DNA of 64,000 nucleotides from Eumeta japonica (Eukaryota; Arthropoda; Insecta; Lepidoptera; Psychidae): assembly GCA_005406025.1 (NCBI GenBank), contig BGZK01000006.1, positions 310,001-374,000 on the forward strand. Reading direction: 5' to 3'. Numbering within the stretch: the first letter of the stretch is position 1; every line of letters starts with the position of its first letter. The notes beneath the pieces are model-generated. The model was not told the DNA's origin. It ran no database searches and was given only the letters and a program-made list of their open reading frames with translations. The position numbers and the translations under genes are program-made. This document shows positions 33,876 through 46,995 of the stretch, one piece after another.

Positions 33876-36800
33876 CTGAAAGAAATATTAAACGGTATAG
33901 TAACTACGTACATTATTTAGGAGTTGGACTAACCGGGGTTGATTTTAGACACGATTGATGGATTTTGGTTAAATTTCGTATTATTTTTAATGAAAATTAC
34001 GGGACACGTTCGATCATATTGATGTTTAATTTAAAAAATATATAAATTAGACAACAATTTATTAAGAAAGGCATATATTAAACTTTTCAATAGTATTATT
34101 CTTAGCATCCCTCATCATCTCTGAGCAAAGCTATTCTGTCATTATCTTCTAAACAATTACAACGTTATCTGCGGTAAAGAAATAAGAAACCCTTCGGCCT
34201 AATGAAGTTCTGGATTTGATTCTTAGTATGTAACTTAGTAATGTTTTAGAGAAAAACATATTCAGGAAACTTGATAACAACCAGTATTTTGCGATTATAT
34301 ATTTTTGTTTTAAGTTAAATAAAATACATTTTTATTAGATAATTCCAAATGAAATACATTAAATTTCTATAAAAATAAGGAACTTAGATTAAACAAAAAA
34401 CCCATTATAACATATTTGTAGGGTTTGTTTCTTGTATGATCACAAACGAAAACCATTGTTACGGTTAGGAACACAACACACTTATTCTTAAATAGCATGA
34501 GTATTAGATACTTACACACGATACGAAAAAGTACAAGTACGATAATGGAATTAAGTTCCTTTTGTAACATGTTACGTATTAAGTAACAGGCACAATGAAA
34601 TAAATTAACAACGTTTAAGTACTTATATTAAATGAAAAATAAATGAAGGAATGACAATAAGATTGTAATGAATACAATTTTAAAAAGTATGAAAATAAAG
34701 GTTTTGTCATTAATCATGACGGAAATTTAAACGATTTATAAACTTAATCTTTACATTCAATCCTATTGGTAAATTTGTGCTAGCTAAAGCATGACAAATA
34801 ATATTCTTACGATTATATTTTATCTAAGTGTCTCGAAAAAACTGCATTGATATTGTAACACACAAATACATACACTACACTGCCCGCATGGCTGTAACGT
34901 ACTGTAGCGGAAGTGTCGCGACGGTTTGGAATCTAACTTTTAATTCCATAGTGCCGAGAAAGATCAATCAATATTCTATTATCAATAAATGCTTTCAATC
35001 ACTCCAACTTATATTACCTATATATTCCGAACACGATCATCCTAGGAGCTTACGGCGCCCGTCTTTCCCGGAGTATTATAATTTATCTTACAGTCAAAGC
35101 GATAGATAACTTAGCAATATACTAACAGATTCAAGCGTGCAGTTCAAAGAGCGAGTGTTAGACATAACGTGACAACGAAACCGGATAGCTACGGAATATA
35201 AGGACAACAATGAATAAGTAATGGGTTAATTGTGAAGACCACAAACGGTATAACTCGAACGCGAAAGCTAGACGGACGACCTTGAAACTGACCATTTTCA
35301 TTCCATCATTAGGCAAACAAAATAAAATACTTTAAAAACTACAAAAAACAGTGAAGAAGGAATCGAAAATGAATATTTGATTTCGAATCTGAATATTATC
35401 ACTTACTACATTTAAATATTCATCCTTGTTGTTAAGAGAATTATTTATCAGCTTCAAAGATATCGGTTTGATTAACTTACACATTAAACGAGGATAAAAT
35501 TTAATATCAACATGTTAATATTCAGTTTACAGGAGAAAAAAAAAACAAAAGAAATATGATAGAAGACAGAAATAGTGTAAAACGTGATACAATCGCGTGA
35601 GAAACTTAAAAAAAAAATTATACAAGTTTAACGGTGTAACCTGTTTGGGTTCTTATTGAATCATCGATATAGTAACATCGTGTTACCATATCGTTTCGCG
35701 AGATCAACGCTTTGGGCACATAAACAAACGAGTCGATGATACTTTACCAACTTCCGTGTTGGATAATCAAATGTTTTTTTTTTTAATTTATTAATTTAAA
35801 ACAATCAAGTTACGGGTTTTAACCGGACGTATTACTGACGATATGACATTATGTATGCGGTGAGAAATGAAATTGATGAAATACGGATGCCAAATGTGAT
35901 CCTTTCTTTTCGGTCGCTCGGACAAACTTAGGGAAGGACGAAGCCATGTAAAGCGCATCAATGGATGTGGGACCTCCGAGCTACGGGGCCACGACTAACG
36001 ATGAGCGAAGTTGGTCTTGACCTTGTAGTCACGGTCTTGGTATTCGTTTTTGACTTTTTTATTGCAGTGAAATAAAGTTTTTTATTAGTATCATATCAAT
36101 CGTGTACAATTTTTAATTCTTATCCTTAAAAAAACTTAGATGATGATAGCGTTTTAAAGGACTAAGGAAAAGACGTAGGGGATGCGATAAATTAGCAGGC
36201 CCAAGACTAAATACGCCCCAGACCGATGTCAAAACTCTTTTAGTTTTGATCCTGCTTTGTTAATCACTAGGCAACGCCGTATATAAATAAAAATTCATAA
36301 AAAAATGTCCACAACTTCAATTTTTCGTTGATAGGTAAAAGGCCCGTTATTAATGAATAATAAAAATAAGATGACAGGTTTTGATACATAGGAACTACGA
36401 CATCTCAATCGTTTGCAAAAAGGGACTTCCCCGTTGGCAGACACCATTTGAAATGTAGACATACAGCCAAGGTCACTTGTTTATGCAAGTGAGCGACGTA
36501 AACGATTTTTCTACGTTTACTTCAATACGTATATGTGATTCATAACAATCCATACGATGTATTTATTTGGTTAATTGTGCTTTAATATGTTATCATTGTG
36601 TTAAAAACTAATTAAAGAAAAAGTCATTATACCAGCGGACCTTCGAAAAAAAAAATAGCAGTAAAAGCAAAATGTTTTACAAGAATTTCCTAAACTTTCC
36701 TAATCTTTTCAGCGGTTCTATATTGTGGCTGGTTTATGGTGTATTTTAATGGTAATTACACTGAGAAAAAAATCTTGCTTGGATCCATTTTTATTTTTTC

Positions 36801-38200
36801 AAAGACATGATAACAAATTAAGCCGGAAAACCGTTTGAGAAATGCAATGAAGACATGCCAGTTGATCTCTGCGAACATTCGATTGCATTGAAAACCTGTT
36901 TGAAATTCACGAAATGTCAAGGAACTCACAATTATTACCGAGAAAATTCAAAAGCTTTGTCTCTAGTTTTCCGAAGGCCATGATATTACCTCTGGAAAAT
37001 CGGAGGTAAGCTTTTTTTTTTTGACCTTTATGATTACAATTGCAAAAGTGAAAGTAACTTTTCTACCCTTAAACTAATGTCTACGGAACAGGAATGACTA
37101 TCGATTTTTTAATACTGTCCACAGAAGAGGAGAATTTTGAAAAATAAAATCACCTTTAGCTGTGGATGATCCAATAAATAAGATCCAAGAAAAAGGAAGG
37201 CGGTGTATTTTATTTTATAAAAAAAGAAACATTTCGAAACAACACAACATTATTTATTATAACCAATCAAAACTCCATCATAATATAAACAACATATAGG
37301 CGTGGGAATCGTTTATATTTTAAAGATAAGAAACACATTGTATTATTTTCCATTTTTTTTAATGGTAATTATTCTCTTGTTGTTATATAATTCATGAGTG
37401 TAGTTCCACAACAAGAGATTTATGCATTTCTCACCTTATTTTAACTCTGGCTCTGTATGACATATTACGGTTATAGATAACTGTAATATCTATTCTAGAT
37501 ACAGTTATCTATTCTAGATAACTGTAATATCTCGTACAGAGCCCGCCTTCTTGAAAAAAATGTAATAAAAGTATAGCGTGCACAAATTGCTTGCACTGAA
37601 AGTAATTAGCGCATGTCACGAGGGAATCGCATGTTGCACTATCATAATTCAAGCTAATGTCTTGAATGTGTACGACGGACTGCTATTAGAAGTGACAAGG
37701 CGTGCGTGTACGCAAAATACACTACGAAAATAGGATAAAATCACGTATAAAATATAAAGAGAACTAGAAAAAAAAACCCTAATACTATTATATACAGATT
37801 AAAGCTTTCTGTGAAGCACTTTAAGTATACTGCGGCCACGTGTTCTCCTGTACAGAAACACTTGCAGCCTGAGAATCCATTTATTTAGCCTATAATGCTG
37901 TTTTGTTTAAACTTTATAACGCTAATAGCTGGCCCGGCAGAGGTCGCTCTGCTCTTTCTTATGGATGGCTTGCCCATATACTTATAACTCTTTTCAAACC
38001 AAAATCATATAGAAGCACTATCGTATATAAAACTATTGTAAAAAAAACAAATCTGTAGGAAGTCGAGCTCATTATGCCCACTTTTCCTCTAAATATAGAA
38101 AGATAGTATAATAACCTTTTGTGCAAAGTGTTTGCTCAATAAATACTTTTGTGTAAGGTTTAAATTTGTAATCACAATGAATTTCTTCATCTTTTCTATC
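33876..38200. other. gd-like intron 2, proximal part
   Basis: AT-rich intron without recognisable genes. The frame at 34828-35109 (+) has no family features. An inverted/direct repeat cluster sits at 37449-37543. Confidence 0.5.
37449..37543. repeat. Nested inverted and direct repeats
   Basis: TAGATAACTGTAATATCT occurs at 37474-37491 and again at 37517-37534, with the opposite-strand version AGATACAGTTATCTA between. The whole is framed by GGCTCTGTA and its complement TACAGAGCC. Confidence 0.8.
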
Positions 38201-38400
38201 GATTGATGTCAATATCAATCCTGTCTCGCTTTCATTTTCCATAGCAGTTACACTTTTGATACCGATTCCGTGCCTACACTCGTTTTTCGACCCTCAGTCC
38301 GTTCTTAATTTCGGTCCCGCTCCCACTTTCAATTCTGATCCTGGTCCCGTTCTCAATTTTACCTCCCGTCTTGTTTTCAATTCCGATTATGCTATCAGCC
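38200..38400 (-). repeat. GATCGG-family dispersed repeat, copy e
   Basis: Pyrimidine-rich units (TTTCGGTCCCGCTCCCAC, CTGATCCTGGTCCCGTTCTC and similar), the reverse complement of copies c, d and g. Confidence 0.75.
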
Positions 38401-38938
38401 ACAGTTACAAATTGGACAAAACTTGGAGCAAATTCTACTATCAAATTAAAATCTAAGCTATATTACTCAGGAATAGTGTAACATTCTATGAGTTAAAGAA
38501 TTATTAAAATCTTCTTAGGAATGTAAATTTACAGTTGAGCTGGGTGTAAATGTTGGCAATCTTATCTATTAAAGGATAGTTTACCCATCTATTTATGAAA
38601 GAATTTTTAGAATCGTTCACTTCAACATGAACATGATTCACAGCAGTACAAATACACGACACAGGGGACAAATAATAGCTTTAACATATCGCCAAAGTTT
38701 CACCGTAATTGAATCAATGGTTTAAGCACGCACAGGAGACAAACGTACAAACATTCATTTTTATATCTTTTGCATCGTTCGGTATCCCGATCTCACTTAT
38801 GATTACGGACAAAAAAAAATAATTACGTATACGCATCGTTCAAATGCTAGGTTGTCATCCTTAAATATCATAAAATCGTAAGGAAGCAAAATCAGTACAT
38901 TAAATGTTTTTTGGAAAAGTATGTAATATATATACTAA

Positions 38939-39003
38939 ACTAGCTGTCCCGCCCGCTTCGCTGGGTAATTTTTATTTATAAATAAAATGGCGAAGGATTT
39001 ACG
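38939..39003 (-). repeat. Helitron-like 3' end, inverted
   Basis: On the minus strand CCCAGCGAAGCGGGCGGGAC is followed by AGCTAG|T. This is a GC palindrome and CTAG|T end similar to copies d and g, joined directly to the 142-bp repeat at 39004. Confidence 0.5.
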
Positions 39004-39145
39004 GAATATTGATACGTGTGCACCAAAATTTATATGAACATCGTGTTTCTGATGTATATAAACTCGATGCCCATGTAATATCTTGGTTCCTTAGAGTTGT
39101 TCTAATGACGAAGACACAAATGGACAGAATCTCCGCTCTATTTTA
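39004..39145 (+). repeat. 142-bp dispersed repeat, copy 1
   Basis: From GAATATTGATACGTGTG to CCGCTCTATTTTA. It matches 45974-46115 with about seven substitutions and no indels (about 95% identity by eye). Confidence 0.92.
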
Positions 39146-39489
39146 AGGATTTACGGAATTCGAAAAATGAGTAGCCTAGAACCATCTACAAATCATCCCG
39201 CATCGAATGGTCCCAGTCCCATGTTTATACATTTAGTAGTTTTTACGTGATTGGCGAACAAAGACAACCTATTTTCATTATATATGTATACATACATGAT
39301 AAAGATACCAAAACAGCAGCTTTTAAAATTTTTATCTATTTGTCAGTTTGTTTATTCAAGCATTACTCAAAAGCTAATTGACCGATTTGAACAAAACTTT
39401 TTGTGTTTTATTAACAGTCATCTACTGCTTAACCTAAGAAACAATTTATCGATCTATAATACCTAGGGGTTAGACAATCTATCTCATCT

Positions 39490-39700
39490 TTTTAAAATTA
39501 TGTTTCATAACCACCACTCGCACGAAATCGCGGGCAAAATTTAATGAATTCATACGAAAGTCCCTTAGAAAAAAGTACTTTCTGTTTTTTCCAAATTTTC
39601 AAATATTCCGAGTAATTTTTCTGTTCGTTAAATTCTTCAACGAACTTCAACAAATATTTGAAAAAAAATATAGCTGAATTGATCCAGCCATTCTGCAAGT
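39490..39700 (+). repeat. Repeat fragment with CGCGGGCAAAATT block
   Basis: ACTCGCACGAAATCGCGGGC resembles the GC-rich ends of the GATCGG family. The 66-codon minus-strand frame here has low complexity and is not taken as a gene. Confidence 0.4.
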
Positions 39701-40704
39701 TTTGCGCTTAAAAAACATTTAACTATTCATTTTTATTTATATAGATAATTGTCTTATGAACTTTAGACAAAATTATATAATAAACATTTATTATACACTT
39801 CATTGAAGTTTATTATACTTTACATTAAAATTACATATAAATTAATATGACTTTAACCTATACCTATTAACTTTCCTCTTTTGTAAGATTATTAATTATA
39901 AAAAACGAAATGTAAATATTATGTTATGTATACCTGTGAATAGTGATACTCAAATTATAGGAATACGAAATTAGTGAATACCCCCATTTCCCCCATAGTA
40001 CATTAATATTCCCGTATTAATATTAATATACAAATGCGTATGGTGAAGTGACTGTCAAAGGACTGTAATTATTAACATTAATTAGAGTTAACTAAAAAAG
40101 ATATTTTAAAAACGCAACATAAAAACATTAACTTTGAAATATAATAGTTAAGAATAAGATTAATAATTAAACTTGGTCCTTTAAACGGATTATACAGTAC
40201 ATTACACCAACTTAAACAGTTTACTAATTGAATTTTCCTGGTTGGACGCAATATAGTATATATGTTAATTCAATAGACAATATTATATTCTGTTAACAAA
40301 CAAACATACTTAGTACACTCCATATATTAGGTTACATATGTTTATTTTAATACACTTCAATCCATATCGTATATAAAAATATATTCTGTCTTCGTAACTG
40401 CGAAGTTGCGAATAAAATCGCTAGTATATGTATACGTAAATATATAATATTATTTATTTATGATTTGATTTAATATAGATTATTGCGTTCAACGAGGGAA
40501 ACTTAAGACGTAACCTTGTGTAGTAGTAGCCGGGCCCCGCGGTTTCATCCTCCGTTTTATTTAAATTAAATCAGACTATTTGTAAATAATTTATAGTACT
40601 TTAGCATAGACAATATTTTTAGTCATATTGCCGTGTGGTATATTGGTTTTCGCCACAGCCAGATGTACATAGAACAAGAAATAATTGTTAATGGAAATAA
40701 AAAA

Positions 40705-41443
40705 AACCGGCCAAGAGCGTGACGGACCATGCTCAATATAGGGTTCCGAAGCCTTTACTAAACAGAAGTGCACTACAGATGAAAAAACTATGTTGTTACA
40801 CTTTTTTCCTCGTTTCCCGCAGATAAAAAATATACGTACTTTAGTCACAACTAGACGAACAAGTAGGTACGTCGACTATTACTTTTAAAATAGTGTAAAC
40901 TAAAAAGCACCAGCAAAAGAGTGTATCTTCATGCCAGTTACGTCCTTTTGTTGAGAAACGCAGTTTTTCGGCAATAACAAACAATATATCCTATCATATC
41001 AAAAATAATTTTCGTTGAAATTATTTATTACTCTTGGTTACTTTTGTAAATTTTTTCATATTTTTTGCACTTAGGATTAAAATAATAAAGGGGACTCAAA
41101 CTTGTCTTCTTTCTTCGATACTTTCGGAGCGATTATTTCCGAAAATATTCACTTAATCAAAAAAATGGCTTAGAAACCTTAAAATGTTTTTAAAAGAACT
41201 CTTGAAGTATGTGTTACACGTTGATGTATGCTGAAAAAAATATTTTTCAGCGTCTATTACATGTATGAAGTGCCCTCCCTTAAAATATTTATTTTTGTTA
41301 TTTAACTACTAAACTTAGTAGTGGCTTATACAAGACAGACACCCACATTATAAATTTCATCAATATACATCTTGTAGCTTTTGAGTAAAATGTCTGTAAC
41401 ACATGATTTGGTTTTTGCCATTTTGGCTCGGAACCCTAAAAAC
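40705..41443 (+). repeat. Long dispersed repeat 'CCGGCCAAGAGC...AGGGTTCCG', copy 2
   Basis: Begins AACCGGCCAAGAGCGTGACG with AGGGTTCCG soon after, and ends TTTTGGCTCGGAACCCTAAA. It is inverted relative to 17796-18580. The frame 40591-40848 (-) lies across its start and is not coding. Confidence 0.75.
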
Positions 41444-41479
41444 AGTATTTTTTTAAATTTTTTCCGAAAAGCTTAAAAA

Positions 41480-41765
41480 TTTCTAGTGACTGCAAACGAT
41501 ACCTTCACAGGAAATTCTTTCATTTTAATACTATATGCTAAATCTGTGGATACGCCATCGCAATACGAGGTCTCAGTACCTCGCATTGCTCAACTGTTGA
41601 TCCAGTCAAAACTGTAGGTATTGTGACATTGTTTCTAAGAAATTTCACTTGAAGTCTGGTCCCGTTCCATAAATTTGGTGACGTAATAGAATAATGGAAG
41701 TTGCAATTTTTAATTGCAAAGAATGCGGGTTGTAGGCCACAAGGATCCAATGAATTATCTTATGT
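41480..41765 (-). pseudogene. Helitron PIF1-like helicase, C-terminal fragment
   Basis: The minus-strand frame reads MDPCGLQPAFFAIKNC, then SPNLWNGTRLQVKFLRNNV and LTGSTVEQCEVLRPRIAM. After a stop a different frame gives KMKEFPVKVSFAVT. These follow the order of the Helitron helicase C-terminal blocks (LNPSGLPPH-type, PPKLCNGTRL, VFIPRI, QFPVRLAFAMT). Only about 90 codons survive, with a frameshift. Next to a GATCGG copy it hints at a shared origin. Confidence 0.75.
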
Positions 41766-41784
41766 CACTGATAACGCTATCAAC

Positions 41785-41930
41785 CATGATCACAATCTCG
41801 GTCTAGCTCTCGATTCCGTTAATAATTTACAACTTATATGTTAATCTGATATATAATCTATTTTACTTTCAAGTTTAAGCTAATTCTGTTCAGTCGCTAA
41901 AGAGCGATTGTGTAACAAATGTATAACTAA
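41785..41930 (-). repeat. GATCGG-family dispersed repeat, copy f
   Basis: Short run ATCTCGGTCTAGCTCTCGAT, then TGTTCAGTCGCTAAAGAGCG and TGTGTAACAAA, the block that follows the pyrimidine-rich core in several copies (compare 61190). Confidence 0.55.
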
Positions 41931-42499
41931 AAAAATATGAACAACTTTTGTCACCCTCTCTTGTCGGTTTGTCGATCGTCCAGTACCGTCAAATTGAACA
42001 TCATCAAATGAAATTAATGTTTTCTTATTGCATAAAAGACACTTTTATAGGTTGAATATAATAGTTACATATATGGTGTCGCAGATTTTACGTAGAATTG
42101 TATAACGCTGACATTTATTAAAGGTTTGTGTGACAAGTATGAAACTGTTTGATCAGTGTTAAACTGTTTAACTGTTAAACTAGGTTAAAGCGTAACGTCT
42201 GTAGTCTCGTAATCTTAGACTTATAGCCTTCCTGGATAAATAGACTATAAAATGCAAAAACAACTTTTAACACTTAACTAATAGTTCCAGAAATTAACGC
42301 GTTCAAACAAACAAATAAAAACTAAATTATTCAGACAGCTTATAACCGTCCTAAAGAATTGAGCTATTAAATTAAAAAAAAAAAAGAAGTTCTACTGATG
42401 GAAACTTGCAGAGGTTACCGGGTTCAAATAAATAAAAAGAAAAGAATCTATTTGATTCTCGTCACTGTCGCCAGAAAATGTTCGCGCCAAGAAAATAAA

Positions 42500-42585
42500 G
42501 GGTAATTTTAAAAATTAAAAGTTAAAAAAAATAAAGGGTTATTTTGAAAATTAACAGGTAAAAAAATTAAAGGTAATTTTTGTCT
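42500..42585. repeat. Short direct repeats of AATAAAGGGT-TATTTT type
   Basis: AAATAAAGGGTAATTTTAAA, AAATAAAGGGTTATTTTGAA and ATTAAAGGTAATTTTTG follow one another at about 40-bp spacing. Confidence 0.7.
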
Positions 42586-42912
42586 GTTTGAGCTCTCGTT
42601 TCATTTGATTTCAGGCGACATAATACTCTAAATAAATACGGGAAAAGGGAGTTTGCCTGAAAAAAAATGAAAGAGACCTGGCAATTTTTTAACCAATAAG
42701 GGATTAGGGCGCCCCGGCTAATTGTGCCTGAATAGACTACGAATTCAGTGGTGAAGTGCAGTAAACACAGATCGAAGATAACTTTCTTCAAGAAATAGGC
42801 TGTCACATGCAGAAAGAATTTTTCAAGTTCCAGAGATTAGTGCATTGAAACCAATAAACACTTCAGCTTTATCATATATTAGTAATTAATATACATAAAG
42901 ACATATATTCAC

Positions 42913-43078
42913 CCCCAGTTCCTTGGCAGAACAGGTTGTCGTTAACGAATATGTCGGTCAGGCGTGGCAGAGGCGACGTCACCGGGAAGTGGATCCGGTA
43001 GCCGATGGAGCGGCCGCGGTTGTAGTCCTGCAGCAGCTGCAGCTCCGACCCCGCCGGCTCTATGCGGCCTACGTAACT
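42913..43078 (-). CDS. gd-like: gd-like exon 2 (GD_N domain)
   Basis: Encodes SYVGRIEPAGSELQLLQDY, then SIGYRIHFPVTSPLPRLTDI and VNDNLFCQGTG, typical of the GD N-terminal domain. GC-rich against AT-rich introns. The acceptor is TTTCAG and the donor GGG|GTGAAT, phase 1. Confidence 0.92.
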
Positions 43079-45160
43079 CTGAAAAATAAATATGACAGCG
43101 TTAAATTTTCTTCGTTTGTCCAGAAATTCATTTTAACATTAAGTGTTAGAATAATATGTGTCTATTATTATAGAAGAGATGTATAGATGCAAGGAGCCCT
43201 CTATGGTCTAGTGATATGGAGATTTATATTTCGAACGCAAGGAATTCTATATTGATTTCCGCATATTTTTAAATTAAATTTGCAATAATAATAACAAAAT
43301 ATTTCAAAATGCTAAACTTACTAGAATGCAGTTTTTGTATTTTATAGTGTTACATAATACAAGGCCATTAAAAAATTAACTAAAAGGAAATAAAGTTATA
43401 TTTTCTTTCTAAACCAACTAAACCTTGTAGTAATTATAAGAATACGTTTTCCACAATAATAAATCACAGTACTTTATATTCACACTTCAAAAACTATACA
43501 AAATCCCGTGTTTTATCGTGAATCAGTCTTTAAATTTATCTAACCAAGAATTAGGACAAAAATCCAATGCCGTTGTTAATTACTGTTGTTTAATAACAAT
43601 AATTTGTTGATAACGGAAAACAAAGTACCTAATCACTTTTAAAATCAGTACGTGGTATTTAATATTTATATATTCCTCAAATATTTATACTAAACATTAA
43701 CTAGACACTATATGCAAGATCTCTATATTCTTGAATATAGGTATCTCGTTGCACTGCAAGAATTATTTATTCAAAAATTGGTCATCTAGTAGTTGAGTGA
43801 ACGTAAAATATATCTTGTCTTCTTCTAGATTGAAATTTTATCCTTATTCTAGATACTTATACCTGAGAATGTGTTGTATGTAATACTCGCTCCAAAATCC
43901 TTAGTAAAAATTTGAAAAATGCAAATTCATAGAATGATATAGGATCATAAGACATAAGTGACTAAGTAGTTAAGAACATTCTTCCAATCAGAAGATACTT
44001 GGTTCTATTGTAATCACAGGTGTATTGATCAATCTGCTTTAATTTCGGTGACATTAGAACCAATCGCTCCCTGCCGCGGAGAGTACATAAAGCGATTGTT
44101 AACCCACACTAATTCGACGCGAAGGGCTCAAGGGCCAATACCGTCGTTTTAAATAAGTTTATGATAGGGTATATCTCAAGAGTGAAATGATTAAATTCTG
44201 ACAGGTTTTAGGAACCTACAGACAAACCTACGTTGACAGACAACATTAGGAAAAAAATGTATTAAAATATATGATGTACACTAATTTATAGTGAGTATTT
44301 GCAACAGATAAATGGGCGGATTTTGTATTTTGTAAATTATATAAACTATACGGGAAAGAATAATATTTATCAATAAAGATTAAATAATATTGACGAATTA
44401 ACAGGCTGACAGAATAGTTTTTTTCCTTTACTAGATTATGACGAAGTTCTTAATGTATAAACAACTATACATACAAAAGAGTAAAGTGAATGATTGATAT
44501 ATGAATGTACAGCCCAAACTGATTGACTAGAGATTGAAATTTTGTACAGATATTCATGTTACTAACGTAGGCGAGCACTAGAAAAGGATTCTTGGAAATT
44601 CTACCTCTAAGGGGAGTTAAAATGGCGAAATACTATTACTTATAGAAATAAGGAAAATAATACGCACAATGTTTTTTTAATTAACCCTGAGGGGGGTAGA
44701 GTAGGGATGAAATGTTATATTGAAAATCGAAATCGCTGAAGTTATTTACGTCAAAATTTATATTTTAACTAATCATTACCACTAAAAATAATGACACGCT
44801 TCGTATTTAAAAGTAACCCTAAAAGAGGTAAAATAATAGTTGAAATTTTTATATTAAAAAACAAATCCGCTGAAGCTATTGACAACAAAACTTATAATTT
44901 AGAAAGCCATGTTTGAAACAGTACTTCAAAGAGGGCGAAGTAAGGAACGAAATGTTTTACGGAAAGTCAAATCGCTATGTGTATTCCGAAAGTTTTTTTT
45001 GTGCTTAAGCAATTCATACGGTTCGGAAATAGCTATCGAAAGAAACCTGACTTTCTATTCATATTTCTGCCACCAAAGGTTTTGAATATTCATTCACTCA
45101 TAAAAAGCTACACTAGCTCACGAACTCAAATTTTCCTTTGATACTACTAGCAATCGCTAC
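43079..45160. other. gd-like intron 1, first part
   Basis: AT-rich intron, no gene seen. Confidence 0.6.
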
Positions 45161-45164
45161 GTCT

Positions 45165-45513
45165 TCATCAAAATCAGAACCGCGACCGATAGCAGTATCG
45201 CATTCAGGGCGGGAAATAAAATTGAATGTCGAGAACGGGATCGAAATGAACACTTAGATCGAGGTCGGAATCGAGGGTTGGATCAAAATTAGAATAGAGA
45301 GCGTGACCGGAATCGGAATGAGGAGCAGTACTGAGATTAAAATTTAAAAGCGGAACTCGAGATTCTAAAAAAATTGACATCGAGAGCAGGTCCGCAATCA
45401 GAATCTAGAATGGGATAGCGACCGGGATCTTGATTTCGTGACCGGCCGAAATACGATATGGAGAAATTTATTTTACGTCTACGCGGGCGGAGCCGCGGGC
45501 AAAAGCTAGTATA
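45165..45513 (+). repeat. GATCGG-family dispersed repeat, copy g, best Helitron-like end
   Basis: Purine-rich units (CGAGAACGGGATCGAAATG, TAGATCGAGGTCGGAATCGA and others) span about 45180-45450. They are followed by ACGCGGGCGGAGCCGCGGGC and AAAAGCTAG|T. The GC hairpin a few bases from CTAG with a T after it fits a Helitron 3' end. Confidence 0.8.
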
Positions 45514-45973
45514 TAGGTAAAGCGCTTACGCTTCAATTGTTCCTCCTCAAGTCTCTAACCGAAAATCTGCTGCTAACTTCCCTTGAGACCTATGCGATGA
45601 TAACGTCTACGAAATTTTCAGCTTAATGTGTTCTACAAGTCACATAGCAAGTGGTTCAAGTTGACTTAAAGTTGAAAACTTCAAAACTACTACTATATAT
45701 TACCGTAGTATTAAATATATCTCGTGTCGTTAAAAAGAGATTATTACAGGTCTACAATTAAATATGACGTGAAACATAAGAATACTAGAAACAAACATTT
45801 TACCTCTGATAATCCTTTTGGCATGTACGTCTTTAACCCTATAAAAATAAATTCTGAAAAAGGTATTTGAACTGTTTCAAGACACGGGCATTAATTTTTT
45901 TAACGATTACATTTATTAGTCGGTCTGAGTGACAAGCGATTCTTGAATTCACATCCTATTTACTGATCGAGTT

Positions 45974-46115
45974 GAATATTGATACGTGCGTACCAAAATT
46001 TATATGAACATCGTGTTTCTGATGTATATAAACCCGATGCCCATGCAATATCTTGGTTTCTTAGAGTTGTTCTAATGACGAAGACATAAATGGACAGAAT
46101 CTTCGCTCTATTTTA
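45974..46115 (+). repeat. 142-bp dispersed repeat, copy 2
   Basis: Near-identical to 39004-39145, same orientation, same end points. It is followed at 46116 by sequence resembling one unit of the tandem array at 29.8 kb. Confidence 0.92.
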
Positions 46116-46170
46116 GTTAACCCCGTCGAGTTCGAGCCCACTGGATTAATGTTGACGATTACTTATACGT
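46116..46170 (+). repeat. Diverged single unit of the ~116-bp tandem repeat
   Basis: AACCCCGTCGAGTTCGAGCC then TGGATT and TTGACGATTACTT aligns with AACCCCATCGAGTTTGGGCT then TTGATT and TTGACGAGTACTT of the array. Confidence 0.55.
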
Positions 46171-46995
46171 CATCTAAATGAGTCGTTATACCCGCCCAAC
46201 TAACCGAAGGTTATAGCGCGCGGAGGATTGTATGACGCTGAAACACTTGTGGCACCTTCGGGACGTATAGACATGACAAAGTAAGTAAACATAAAATAAG
46301 TAAAAACAATTTTCAGTAAAACTATTGTTAATTATAGAGTCGTGGGCGATGGAATTTAATGACTGTTTTATAGTGTTTAAGAAATTATACATTTTTTTTA
46401 AATATTTTCTAAGACCAGCAAGGCCAGCTCGCGAGTGTCTTGCAATAAGGATATTACACTAAAGATACGGAAATAATAACGTTTAATATAATTGAGTGTC
46501 GAAACATGAGAACAGAACAGGTCGTAGGTATAAACGTAGCCTGTTAGCCTATTGAAATGATGCTGTAGAATAGAAGTGAGGGTGATGGATGTTAAGAACC
46601 AAATGTAAATATTCAAAATAACTCCTTTAAAACCTAACATTCACATAACGAATCTGCATTGAAATAGGCAATTTGGTGTAAAAGAATAAGTTCTATTCAG
46701 TTACTGTATAGGAATTGTAATTGCATGCTTCTTTTGTCACATGTGGAATATCACCTAATATGGTCTGATAGCTGTATCCTTTTTCCAGTATAATGTCCAG
46801 TACCATTAGACTCATTTTAGACTTCATTATGGCAATAACAATAACACCTTCACCAGTACCTGACTGCTGAATTTATCTTCTAGTCTGATGAGAGTAAAGT
46901 GTAAACTAAAAGATATTATTTTTGAGGATAAGGGTACATGAAGTAGCTAAAGGAACTAAACAAATATATATATATACATATTCCGTTTTTTTCAG

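Noticed and set aside
40591..40848. 85-codon minus-strand frame
   Set aside because: It straddles the edge of a dispersed repeat and shows no conserved motif.
46116..46165. tRNA-like B-box (GTTCGAG) sequences, also at about 55084
   Set aside because: No A-box at the right distance and no cloverleaf could be drawn; the first belongs to a satellite-like unit.
46398..46640. 80-codon minus-strand frame, hydrophobic
   Set aside because: Hydrophobicity follows from AT-rich codons; there are no splice context, family motifs or neighbours.
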